Positions 1-6,445 of a stretch of DNA of 14,196 nt are shown here, piece by piece (the stretch's first letter is position 1; the number at the start of each line of letters is the position of its first letter). The notes beneath the pieces were generated by a model. That model saw only the letters and a program-made list of their open reading frames with translations, was not told where the DNA came from and did no database searches. Source of the DNA: Casp-actino8 sp046091365 (lineage in GTDB: Bacteria > Actinomycetota > Acidimicrobiia > Acidimicrobiales > Ilumatobacteraceae); contig JBJTBM010000138.1 in assembly GCA_046091365.1 (NCBI GenBank), positions 1 to 14,196 of the forward strand. Reading direction: 5' to 3'. Position numbers and translations under genes: made by a program.

Positions 1-458
1 CCGAACATCGATGCGACGTTCACGATGCTTCCGCCTCCGGCCTCGCGCATGTGCGGTGCGCACAATTTGGACAGGTGCCAGATGGCGGTGACGTTCACCT
101 CCATCGCCGTGCGGAACGTCTCGAGGTCCTCGTCCTCGACCGCCACCTTGTGTCCCACGCCGGCGTTGTTCACGAGAACGCGCGGCACACCGGCGCGCTC
201 GATGGTCTCCCGCACGAGGCGCTCGCGATCGGCCGGCACCTGCAGATCGGTGGCGATGGCGATGGAGCCGGGCAATTCATCCACCAACGACTGCAAACGA
301 TCGGCCCGGCGAGCGGCCAACACCACGGTGGCACCCACGGCGTGCAGAACACGGGCGAAGTGCACACCAAGACCGGAGGAAGCACCGGTGACGATGGCCA
401 CCCGACCGTCGAGGCGGAAGATCGACAGCGGATCGAGCAAGGGGGTTGTCGAGGACAT
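1..458 (-). CDS. Short-chain dehydrogenase/reductase, N-terminal part (runs off the left edge)
   Basis: This is the 5' part, about 152 codons, of an NAD(P)-dependent SDR oxidoreductase that continues past base 1. Seen in the translation: a Rossmann entry strand (RVAIVTGASSGLG, residues 19-31) with the glycine-rich cofactor loop, an acidic residue after strand beta-3 (ATDL, 69-72), the NNAG motif (97-100), the beta-5 strand (GSIVNVAS) and the probable catalytic serine at residue 150. The YxxxK pair would lie off the window. The ATG at 456-458 was chosen because it gives a normal SDR N-terminus and has a -10-like TAGCCT six bases upstream, which suggests a leaderless transcript. The gene is divergent from the alpha/beta-hydrolase, with 47 bases between the two starts. 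The family is clear but the substrate is not; a role on CoA-linked or steroid alcohols is inference from the neighbourhood. Confidence 0.9.
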   Translation of the reverse strand, partial: MSSTTPLLDPLSIFRLDGRVAIVTGASSGLGVHFARVLHAVGATVVLAARRADRLQSLVDELPGSIAIATDLQVPADRERLVRETIERAGVPRVLVNNAGVGHKVAVEDEDLETFRTAMEVNVTAIWHLSKLCAPHMREAGGGSIVNVASMF

Positions 459-475
459 GGCGCAAGGCTAGGGCG
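459..475 (-). promoter_or_regulatory. Putative leaderless promoter (-10 box) of the left-edge SDR
   Basis: On the minus strand the hexamer TAGCCT (470 down to 465) is followed by six bases and then the ATG at 458. This TAnnnT-to-start spacing is what leaderless actinobacterial transcripts show, with transcription starting at the A of ATG. There is no Shine-Dalgarno sequence between the box and the start. No convincing -35 was found. The same hexamer precedes the echA20 start at 4028. This is an inference from sequence only. Confidence 0.45.
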
Positions 476-505
476 AGCGACCCGTCGGTGTGCCACGATG
501 ACCAC

Positions 506-1228
506 ATGAGTGCGCGTCATGTGGTGTTGGTTCACGGGGCCTGGCACGGCGCGTGGTGTTGGTCGGCTCTGCAAGCCGAACTCGACCGTCGAGGCGTGCC
601 GAGCATCGCGATCGATCTTCCGGGTCACGGGGCGTCCACCGCTCCGTTGACCGACCTGCACGGCGACGCCCAATGCGTGGCCGACACCTTGAGCGTTCTG
701 CACGATCGTGGAGTCACGGATCCGGTCCTCGTCGGCCACTCGTACGGCGGGGCCGTCATCTCGCAGGCCGCGGTGTTTCATCCCGACGTCGCGCATCTCG
801 TCTACGTCGCGGCGTTCGCGTTGAACGACGGTGAGAGCGTTATGAGTGCGTTGGTGTCCTTCCCACCGGCACCGGTCGGCTTGCAGGCCGCGATGGTCGG
901 TCGTGACGACGGGACCTCGGTGTTGGATCCGGTGCTCGCCAAACCCGCGCTGTACGGAAACTGCGATCCCGTCACCACCGAAGCCGCACTCGCCCGACTG
1001 TCACCCCAACCCTCGGCGACCATGACCCAAGCGACGCAGGGATCGCCACGCGACACGATCTCATCCACCTTCGTGGTGTGCGACCGCGACGACGCCGTGC
1101 ACCCCACCCATCAAAAACTGATGGCCGAGCGGTGCACCTCCACCATCGTTCTCGACACCGACCACTCACCCTTCTTGTCGATGGTGGTCGAGACGGCCGA
1201 CATCCTGGAATCGATCGCTAGATCATGA
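506..1228 (+). CDS. Alpha/beta-hydrolase, methylesterase/hydroxynitrile-lyase-like
   Basis: A 240-residue soluble alpha/beta-hydrolase. The N-terminal strand and oxyanion loop read VLVHGAWHGAWCW (residues 7-19), typical of the small plant-esterase/hydroxynitrile-lyase-like subgroup often annotated as alpha/beta fold hydrolase. The nucleophile elbow is GHSYGG with Ser79, an acid lies in VCDRDD (Asp193 or a neighbour), and the catalytic histidine is His220 in DTDHSP, so the triad looks complete. The ATG at 506 is preferred over upstream in-frame codons because the protein motif begins at once; no good Shine-Dalgarno is visible before it. The stop overlaps the next start (ATGA), so the two are probably co-translated. 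Likely reaction: hydrolysis of an ester or lactone. The physiological substrate cannot be told from sequence. Confidence 0.9.
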   Translation: MSARHVVLVHGAWHGAWCWSALQAELDRRGVPSIAIDLPGHGASTAPLTDLHGDAQCVADTLSVLHDRGVTDPVLVGHSYGGAVISQAAVFHPDVAHLVYVAAFALNDGESVMSALVSFPPAPVGLQAAMVGRDDGTSVLDPVLAKPALYGNCDPVTTEAALARLSPQPSATMTQATQGSPRDTISSTFVVCDRDDAVHPTHQKLMAERCTSTIVLDTDHSPFLSMVVETADILESIARS

Positions 1229-2130
1229 AGGTGCGTGTCGGCTACGGGTTCGGGGTGCGCACGACTCTCAACGACGAAGGCTTTTCCCGCGTCGTCGACG
1301 CCCTCGAGAGTCTGCGCTTCGACAGCTTGTGGTTGAGCGAGCGCATCGGTGGCGAGGCACCGGATCCACTGGTCGGCATGGCGTTCGCCGCCGGACGCAC
1401 GACGCGATTGAAGTTCGGCATGAGCGTGATGGTGTTGCCCGGACGCAACCCGGTGGTGTTGGCCAAGGAACTGGCCACACTCGATCGACTCTCGGGCGGA
1501 CGGCTGTTGCCGGCCTTCGGCCTCGGCGTGGCCGATCCCCACGAACAGCAGGCTTTCGGGGTGGCCCGCGAGGAACGCGCGAAGCGATTCAACGAGGCGC
1601 TCGCGGTGATCCGAGCGTGCTGGACCGAGGACACCGTCACGCATCACGGCGACTTCTTCCACTACGACGCGTTGCGGGTGTTGCCCAAGCCCCATCAGTC
1701 ACCACCCGACATCTGGCTGGGCGGTATCGCGCCGAGCGAGTTGAAGCGAGTGGGACGACTGGCCGATGGTTGGCTACCGAGTTTCGTCACCCCGGCCGAC
1801 GTGGAGAAGGGTCGCGTCGAGATCGAACGCGTGGCCCACGAACACGAGCGCGAGATCGAAGCCGAGCACTTCGGTGCGTTGATCCCCTACGCGCACGGTC
1901 CCTTGCCCGACGCCTTGGTGGCCGGACTACGCCAACGACGCCCCGATCTCGACGATGTCTCCGAACTGGTGCCCCGAGGATGGGCCGAACTTCAGCGGAT
2001 GGTCCAACGCTTCGTCGACGTCGGGTTCTCGAAGTTCGTCGTACTCCCCATCGTCGAGCCGAGATCGGCCGACGAGTGGGTCGACCACCTGGGCGTGGCC
2101 GCGGGTGAGTTGTTGCCGCTGCAGACCTGA
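1225..2130 (+). CDS. Luciferase-like F420-dependent oxidoreductase (LLM class)
   Basis: A 301-residue TIM-barrel protein of the bacterial luciferase-like family. The sequence has the pattern usual for the actinobacterial F420-dependent branch: an aromatic-rich first strand, TTRLKFGMSVMVLPGRNP (59-76), the AKELATLDRLSGGRL block (80-94), GLGV (99-102), the REERAKRFNEAL helix (115-126) and the DIWLGG strand (162-167) followed by the RVGRLADGWLPSF segment. Length agrees with the family (about 280-350). The ATG overlaps the upstream hydrolase stop by four bases. Such enzymes use F420H2 or FMN to reduce or monooxygenate hydrophobic substrates. F420 rather than FMN is inferred from subfamily resemblance. 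Similar proteins lie near steroid genes in mycobacteria, but a steroid substrate here is only suggested by context. The gene ends five bases from the stop of the convergent deacetylase. Confidence 0.88.
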   Translation: MKVRVGYGFGVRTTLNDEGFSRVVDALESLRFDSLWLSERIGGEAPDPLVGMAFAAGRTTRLKFGMSVMVLPGRNPVVLAKELATLDRLSGGRLLPAFGLGVADPHEQQAFGVAREERAKRFNEALAVIRACWTEDTVTHHGDFFHYDALRVLPKPHQSPPDIWLGGIAPSELKRVGRLADGWLPSFVTPADVEKGRVEIERVAHEHEREIEAEHFGALIPYAHGPLPDALVAGLRQRRPDLDDVSELVPRGWAELQRMVQRFVDVGFSKFVVLPIVEPRSADEWVDHLGVAAGELLPLQT

Positions 2131-2135
2131 GTGAC

Positions 2136-3173
2136 TCAGACGAACGGCGTCAGCCAGGCGTGCACGTTGCGGCCGATCGCCTCGATGTCGTACCCACCCT
2201 CTTGCAACACGACCGTCGGCAGACCGAGCTGCTTCACCACCTCACCGCACCGTCGGTAGCCGTCGGTCGTGAGCGCCAGATCGCTGATGGGATCGTTCCA
2301 GTACGTGTCGAGTCCGAGCGAGACGATCACCATCGACGGAGCGAAGGACGCGATGCTCTCACAGGCGAGCCCCAGGCGATCGACGTACTCGTCGTCCTCG
2401 GCCTCGGCGTCGAACACCACGTTGAGGATCGCCCCGCGACCTTTGCCGGCCCCCGTCTCGTCCTCGTGTCCGATGAACCAGGGGTACGCGCGGTTCGGGT
2501 TGCCGTGCAACGACACGAATTGAACATCGTCGCGCTCGAAAAAGATCTGCTGGGTTCCATTGCCGTGGTGGTAGTCGACGTCGAGAACCGTCACCTTGGT
2601 GCCCGTGGTGGACGCCACGTGGTGAGCGACCACCGCGGCGTTGTTGAAGTAGCAGAACCCCCCGAACACGCTGCGCGCCGCGTGATGTCCGGGTGGACGA
2701 CACAGCCCGTACGAACTGGGTGCGCCCTCCAGCACCTTGTCGGCCGCCGTGAGTGCGACGTCGACCGAAGCCCGTGCCGCGCGATACGTGCCTTCGACCA
2801 TGGGGGTGGCGGTTTCGTAGCACCAGTATCCGAAGGCCGCGGCGGCCCCGTTGGGCGGTCGGGCGTCGCTCATGCCGTCGCGCAAGCCCGTGTGCAACAT
2901 CGCCTCGGGAGCGAACTCGCTACGTCCCGTGGCCCGGTGCATCTCGGGCCAGGCCGACTCCAAGTAGTCGATCAAGCCGACGTCGTGGACCTGTTCGATC
3001 GGCGCACGACCATGCTCGTCGAGTTCGACGAAACGGAAACGCGAATCGGTCTCGAGTTGGCGTCGGATCGTCTCGGCTCGCTCACCTCGTTCGTAGGTGG
3101 GAATCGGCTGGCCGAGGTTGATCTCGAGTTTGGGGTTCTGCAGTCGGTGAAGTTCAGTCCAGACGACGTCCAT
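2136..3173 (-). CDS. Acetylpolyamine amidohydrolase / class II histone-deacetylase-like zinc hydrolase
   Basis: A 345-residue zinc-dependent deacetylase. The N-terminus (HRLQNPKLEINLGQPIPTYE followed by a helix and VHDVGLIDYLESAW) resembles bacterial acetylpolyamine amidohydrolases more than AcuC. Catalytic features are all present: tandem histidines His163-His164 in RPPGHH, zinc ligands Asp200 and His202 in DVDYHHGNG, the third zinc ligand Asp289 in GLDT, and the catalytic tyrosine Tyr328 in EGGYD. The ATG at 3171-3173 is chosen; an upstream in-frame extension would overlap the SDR and adds low-complexity sequence. It follows the SDR after 10 bases and is probably its co-transcribed partner. 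Expected reaction: removal of acetyl from acetylated polyamines or similar small amides. Protein lysine deacetylation is an alternative. Its link to steroid catabolism is unexplained. Confidence 0.9.
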   Translation of the reverse strand: MDVVWTELHRLQNPKLEINLGQPIPTYERGERAETIRRQLETDSRFRFVELDEHGRAPIEQVHDVGLIDYLESAWPEMHRATGRSEFAPEAMLHTGLRDGMSDARPPNGAAAAFGYWCYETATPMVEGTYRAARASVDVALTAADKVLEGAPSSYGLCRPPGHHAARSVFGGFCYFNNAAVVAHHVASTTGTKVTVLDVDYHHGNGTQQIFFERDDVQFVSLHGNPNRAYPWFIGHEDETGAGKGRGAILNVVFDAEAEDDEYVDRLGLACESIASFAPSMVIVSLGLDTYWNDPISDLALTTDGYRRCGEVVKQLGLPTVVLQEGGYDIEAIGRNVHAWLTPFV

Positions 3174-3183
3174 GACGTTCAGA

Positions 3184-3957
3184 CTAAGCGCGACCGGTGT
3201 CGCGGAACGGGGTGTCGAGGAACGGTGGCCAGTCGCCACCTCCGTGCACTTCGATGGTGGCTCCGCTCACGTAGGAGGCGAGTGGCGAGGCGAGGTACAC
3301 ACAGGCGTCGCCGATCTCCTCGGGCCACGCCAAGCGACCGATGGGGATCTGGGCGCCGGTGCGTCGCACCCCGTCCTCGTCGCCGTAGTGCAAGTGGGCG
3401 AGTTCGGTGCGCACCATGCCCACGGTCACGAGGTTGACGCGCACCTTGGGCAACCATTCCTGCCCCGTCGTGCGGGTGTAGTTGGCCAAACCGGCCTTGG
3501 CCGCGCCGTACGCGGCGACCGTGGGGGCTGGGCGCTCCGCCGAGACACTGCCGATGTTCACGATGGAGCCACCGTCGGGCTGGTTCTGCATGTGACGGTT
3601 CGCTGCCTGGCTGCACCACATGGCCGAGAAGAGGTTCACCGCCACGATCTTCTGTGCGAAATTGGCCGAGACCGCGGCCGAGTCCGACGGCGGACTGCCA
3701 CCGGCGTTGTTCACCAACGTGTCGAGACGACCGAATCGTTCGACGACGGCATCGATCATCCCCGTGGCTTCGTCGGGCTCGCGCAGATCCACCGCGAAAC
3801 CGGTCCATTCAGCGGGCAGGTCGTCGGGCAGGTTGCGAGCGCACACCACCACCGTGGCCCCGGCATCGGCGAAACGTCGCGCGATGCCCTTGCCCACTCC
3901 CTTGGTGCCACCGGTGATGAGCGCCACCTTGCCCGAGAAGTCGATGGTCAATGCCAC
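3184..3957 (-). CDS. Short-chain dehydrogenase/reductase divergent from echA20 (Rv3549c-like position)
   Basis: A 257-residue classical SDR. Visible motifs: TGGTKGVG (15-22) cofactor loop, VDL (56-58), NNAG (83-86), Asn108 in the VNLF helix, catalytic Ser137, Tyr150 and Lys154 (YGAAK). The C-terminus runs on past the usual end with GGGDWPPFL, a tail I associate with SDRs beside echA20 in mycobacteria. The GTG at 3955-3957 is preferred over a GTG at 3966 because a -10-like TAGGGT ends seven bases before it, and MALTIDFSGK is a normal SDR start. Its position, divergent from echA20, matches Rv3549c in M. tuberculosis, a member of the KstR2 regulon. Likely role: oxidation or reduction of a hydroxyl/keto group on a hydrindane-CoA intermediate, inferred from context. 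Confidence 0.9.
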   Translation of the reverse strand: MALTIDFSGKVALITGGTKGVGKGIARRFADAGATVVVCARNLPDDLPAEWTGFAVDLREPDEATGMIDAVVERFGRLDTLVNNAGGSPPSDSAAVSANFAQKIVAVNLFSAMWCSQAANRHMQNQPDGGSIVNIGSVSAERPAPTVAAYGAAKAGLANYTRTTGQEWLPKVRVNLVTVGMVRTELAHLHYGDEDGVRRTGAQIPIGRLAWPEEIGDACVYLASPLASYVSGATIEVHGGGDWPPFLDTPFRDTGRA

Positions 3958-3970
3958 GACCAGCACCCTA
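3958..3970 (-). promoter_or_regulatory. Putative leaderless promoter of the minus-strand SDR-deacetylase pair
   Basis: On the minus strand TAGGGT (3970 down to 3965) is followed by seven bases and then the GTG start at 3957. The spacing mirrors that on the echA20 side of the same intergenic region. No clear -35 was seen at 17-18 bases upstream. No Shine-Dalgarno sequence lies before the GTG. Inference from sequence. Confidence 0.45.
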
Positions 3971-3990
3971 GTGCCGGACCCACCTTCGTT

Positions 3991-4007
3991 TCTGACGCAT
4001 CGTCAGA
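3991..4007. promoter_or_regulatory. Perfect 7-3-7 inverted repeat, candidate repressor operator
   Basis: TCTGACG-CAT-CGTCAGA is a perfect palindrome with 7-base arms and a 3-base centre, placed in the 70-base region between the divergent GTG starts at 3957 and 4028. It covers the candidate -35 of the echA20 promoter, so a bound dimeric repressor would block that promoter and probably also affect the opposite one. In M. tuberculosis the equivalent intergenic region is a KstR2 target, but the KstR2 consensus as I recall it (AnCAAGnnCTTGnT) does not occur here. A TetR-type or GntR-type regulator is plausible; its gene is not in the window. Confidence 0.6.
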
Positions 4008-4020
4008 TCGGGAGTAGCCT
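3992..4020 (+). promoter_or_regulatory. echA20: Putative echA20-ipdABC promoter (-35 CTGACG, -10 TAGCCT)
   Basis: CTGACG (3992-3997, four of six matches to TTGACA) and TAGCCT (4015-4020, TAnnnT) are separated by 17 bases, the optimal spacing. Seven bases after the -10 lies the GTG start of echA20 at 4028, which predicts a leaderless mRNA starting at or next to the G of GTG. The -35 lies inside the palindromic operator. Predicted from sequence only. Confidence 0.5.
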
Positions 4021-4027
4021 CGCCCCC

Positions 4028-4792
4028 GTGGGAATCACCTCGATCATCGACGACCGCGGCATCGCCGAAGTGGTCATGGACTGTCCGCCCGTCAACGCAC
4101 TCACCGTGGCCGAGTGGTTCGGCCTGGCCGACACCATCACCGCGCTCGGTCGCGACTCCGCCGTTCGCGTGGTGGTGCTGCGCGCCGAGGGTCGAGGGTT
4201 CAACGCCGGTGTCGACATCAAGGAGATGCAGAACACCGAGGGGTTCGACGCCCTCATCGGCGCGAACAAGGGGTGTTTCGCGGCCTTTGCCGCGGTGTAC
4301 GACTGCCCGGTTCCGGTGATCTCGGCCGTGGCCGGATTCTGCGTGGGCGGTGGCATCGGATTGGTGGGCAACAGCGACATCATCATCGCCAGCGACGACG
4401 CGTTCTTCGGATTACCCGAGGTGGATCGGGGCGCCCTCGGAGCGGCCACGCACCTGGCCCGACTGGTGCCGCAACACAAGATGCGCGCGATGGTCTACAC
4501 CTCGGCCACCGCCACCGCCGCCGAACTGCACGCCTTCGGCAGCGTTCTGCAAGTGGTGCCCCGCGCCGAGTTGCGTGACGCGGCCATGACGCTGGCGGCC
4601 AGCATCGCCGACAAGCACCCCACGGTCATCCGGGCCGCCAAGGAGAGCCTGAACGGCATCGACCTGTGGGACGTGAAGCGCAGTTACCGATTCGAGCAGG
4701 GATTCACGTTCGAGCTCAACCTCACCGGCGTCAGCGACGAATTGCGCGACGACTTCGCCGGCACCGACAAGAAGAACGACAAGAAGCGCTGA
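4028..4792 (+). CDS. echA20: EchA20, crotonase-fold steroid ring D hydrolase
   Basis: A 254-residue crotonase-superfamily protein that closely matches mycobacterial EchA20 (Rv3550). Shared blocks include PPVNA (20-24), RAEGRGFNAGVDIKEMQ (52-68), GCFAAF (82-87), GFCVGGGIGLVGNSD (103-117), FGLPEV and GALGAATHL (127-143), RLVPQH (145-150) and the C-terminal EQGFTFELNL (223-232). In mycobacteria EchA20 opens the last cyclopentanone ring (ring D) of the hydrindane-CoA intermediate from cholesterol, giving COCHEA-CoA for IpdAB. GTG at 4028 is chosen because the family starts with the same xGITS-type residues and because an upstream extension would run through the promoter and operator. The tail (GTDKKNDKKR) is lysine-rich. 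ipdA starts four bases after the stop. Cytosolic; first gene of the plus-strand run. Confidence 0.95.
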   Translation: MGITSIIDDRGIAEVVMDCPPVNALTVAEWFGLADTITALGRDSAVRVVVLRAEGRGFNAGVDIKEMQNTEGFDALIGANKGCFAAFAAVYDCPVPVISAVAGFCVGGGIGLVGNSDIIIASDDAFFGLPEVDRGALGAATHLARLVPQHKMRAMVYTSATATAAELHAFGSVLQVVPRAELRDAAMTLAASIADKHPTVIRAAKESLNGIDLWDVKRSYRFEQGFTFELNLTGVSDELRDDFAGTDKKNDKKR

Positions 4793-4796
4793 GCCC

Positions 4797-5693
4797 ATGA
4801 GCGACACGCGTAGCAAGGTGATCACCGAGGACCAGGCGATCGCCTCCATCGAGAGCGGAATGACCGTCGGTATCGGTGGGTGGGGAAGCCGCCGCAAGCC
4901 CATGAGCCTCGTGCGCGCGTTGTTGCGCTCCGACGTCTCGGATCTCACCGTCGTGTCGTACGGCGGGCCCGATGTCGGTCTGCTCTGCGCGGCCGGGAAG
5001 GTGCGTCGGCTGGTGTACGGCTTCGTGTCGCTCGATTCCATCGCGCTCGAACCGCATTTCCGCGCGGCGCGTCAGGCCGGCACCATCGCCGAACCGGTCG
5101 AGTACGACGAGGGCATGTTGCAGTGGGGGCTGTACGCCGGTTCGTTGCGCCTGCCGTTCCTCCCCACCCGCGCCGGTCTCGGCAGCGGTGTCATGGACGT
5201 GAACCCGTTCCTGAAGACCGTGAAGTCGCCGTACGCCGACGGTGAGGAGTTGCTGGCCGTACCCGCGATTCGACTCGACGCCGCCCTCGTGCATATGAAC
5301 CGCGCCGACGTCCGAGGCAACGCGCAGTACCTCGGACCCGACCTGTACTTCGACGATCTCTTTCTCGGAGCGTGCGAGCCGGGTCGTCGTTTCGTGTCGG
5401 CCGAGCGGATCATCCCCACCGAGGATCTGTTGGAAGAAGGCACGTTCCACACGCTGCGTATCAACCGTGCGATGGTCGACGGCGTGATCCACGCGCCGAA
5501 CGGCGCACACTTCACCACGTGCGAGCCCGACTACGGACGCGACGAGGCTTTCCAGAAGGCCTACGTCGATGCCGCGCGCGACGCCGACAGTTGGAAGGCG
5601 TTCTCCGATCGTTTCCTCGGTGGCGACGAGAGTGCCTACCAATCGGCGGTCACCGCGTGGCGAGCCGAGGTCGCGAAGGAGGCGTCGAAGTGA
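4797..5693 (+). CDS. ipdA: IpdA, alpha subunit of COCHEA-CoA ring-opening hydrolase
   Basis: A 298-residue protein with strong similarity to IpdA (Rv3551, about 292 residues). It is related to class I CoA-transferase alpha subunits. Diagnostic stretches: GWGSRRKPM (28-36), LTVVSYGGPDVGLL (50-63), YGFVSLDS (74-81), YDEGML (103-108), PFLPTRAGLGS (120-130), VPAIRLDAALVHMN (155-168) and YFDDLFL (184-190). IpdAB hydrolyses the carbon-carbon bond of the last steroid ring of COCHEA-CoA. In the published IpdAB work an active-site glutamate numbered about 105 of IpdA was needed; Glu105 is present here in YDEG. The start ATG lies four bases after the echA20 stop. The 3' end carries the strong ribosome-binding site of ipdB, and the stop overlaps the ipdB start as GTGA, so the subunits are translationally coupled, as expected for a heteromer. 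Confidence 0.96.
   Translation: MSDTRSKVITEDQAIASIESGMTVGIGGWGSRRKPMSLVRALLRSDVSDLTVVSYGGPDVGLLCAAGKVRRLVYGFVSLDSIALEPHFRAARQAGTIAEPVEYDEGMLQWGLYAGSLRLPFLPTRAGLGSGVMDVNPFLKTVKSPYADGEELLAVPAIRLDAALVHMNRADVRGNAQYLGPDLYFDDLFLGACEPGRRFVSAERIIPTEDLLEEGTFHTLRINRAMVDGVIHAPNGAHFTTCEPDYGRDEAFQKAYVDAARDADSWKAFSDRFLGGDESAYQSAVTAWRAEVAKEASK
5676..5682 (+). promoter_or_regulatory. ipdB: Strong Shine-Dalgarno deciding the ipdB GTG start
   Basis: AAGGAGG lies inside the last codons of ipdA, seven bases before the GTG at 5690. It supports that GTG as the ipdB start, although the open frame reaches much further upstream inside ipdA. Confidence 0.75.
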
Positions 5694-6445
5694 GCGATTC
5701 ACCCGCACTGGCCGATGTCATCGCGGTGGCCTGCGCCGAGGCCTGGCGCGGAGACGGCGAGATCTTCGCCTCGGGCATGGGCGTCATGCAGATGCTCGGT
5801 GCGCGCCTGGCGCGCGCCACCTTCGAACCCGACTTGATGGTGTCCGACGGCGAGGCCTTCTACGTGGCCGGCGATCTGCCCATCGGCGGCACGAACAAGA
5901 CCGTCGAGGGTTGGATCCCCTTCCGCAGCGTCTTCGACACCCTGGCTGGTGGCCGACGCCACGTGATGATGGGTGCCAGTCAGATCGATCGTCACGGCAA
6001 CACGAACATCGCCAACATCGGGCCGTGGGCCAAGCCGAAGGCACAGTTGCTCGGCGTGCGTGGCGGTCCGGGCAACACCGTCAACAACGCGACCAGCTTC
6101 TTCATCCCCAAGCACCAAACGTCGGTGTTCGTGGCGTCGGTCGACATGGTCAGCGGCGTCGGATACGACCGTGCCCGCAAAATCGGTGGCTTCATCGCTC
6201 GGCGTCACGACCTGCGTCGGGTGATCACCAACCTCGGTGTGCTCGACTTCGCCACGCCCGACAACTCGATGCGCATCGTGAGCGTGCACCCGGGCGCGAC
6301 CGTCGACGAGATCGTCGCGAACACCGGATTCGAGTTGACCGTGCCCGCCGAGGTTCCGGTCAGCCGTGGTCCCACCGACGACGAGCTGGCCGCGATCACG
6401 CGTATCGACCCCAAGGGTTTGCGCCACCGGGAGATTCCCTCGTGA
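5690..6445 (+). CDS. ipdB: IpdB, beta subunit of COCHEA-CoA ring-opening hydrolase
   Basis: A 251-residue protein matching the length of IpdB (Rv3552, about 250) and related to class I CoA-transferase beta subunits. Recognisable parts after the GTG start are a helical N-terminus (ADVIAVACAEAWRGDGEIFASGMG), the block SDGEAFYVAGDLP, GWIPFRSVFDTLAGGRRHVMMGASQID, GNTNIANIGPW and RGGPGNTVNN, with a C-terminal VITNLGVLDF segment. IpdB forms the active heteromer with IpdA that cleaves the final steroid ring, releasing a methyl-oxo-octanedioyl-type CoA for beta-oxidation. The start overlaps the ipdA stop (GTGA, 5690-5693), and the gene's own stop overlaps the ipdC GTG in the same way. The ipdA-ipdB pair is complete, with no frameshift or missing block visible. 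Confidence 0.95.
   Translation: MSDSPALADVIAVACAEAWRGDGEIFASGMGVMQMLGARLARATFEPDLMVSDGEAFYVAGDLPIGGTNKTVEGWIPFRSVFDTLAGGRRHVMMGASQIDRHGNTNIANIGPWAKPKAQLLGVRGGPGNTVNNATSFFIPKHQTSVFVASVDMVSGVGYDRARKIGGFIARRHDLRRVITNLGVLDFATPDNSMRIVSVHPGATVDEIVANTGFELTVPAEVPVSRGPTDDELAAITRIDPKGLRHREIPS

Noticed and set aside
446..505. In-frame TTG extension (20 codons) of the alpha/beta-hydrolase
   Set aside because: It would overlap the divergent SDR start and adds residues without family similarity; the ATG at 506 leads straight into the conserved VLVHG strand.
2160..3437. 425-codon plus-strand frame opposite the deacetylase and SDR
   Set aside because: This is an antisense shadow of two well-supported genes, with no recognisable domain.
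5569..6441. Very long open frame upstream of ipdC, as if IpdC had a 291-residue N-terminal domain
   Set aside because: The translation is Arg-rich out-of-frame sequence across ipdA and ipdB, and IpdC-like similarity begins exactly at the GTG at 6442.
4797..6445. Annotation of the pair as glutaconate CoA-transferase subunits
   Set aside because: The motifs and length match IpdA and IpdB, and the neighbours echA20 and ipdC confirm the steroid ring-opening role.
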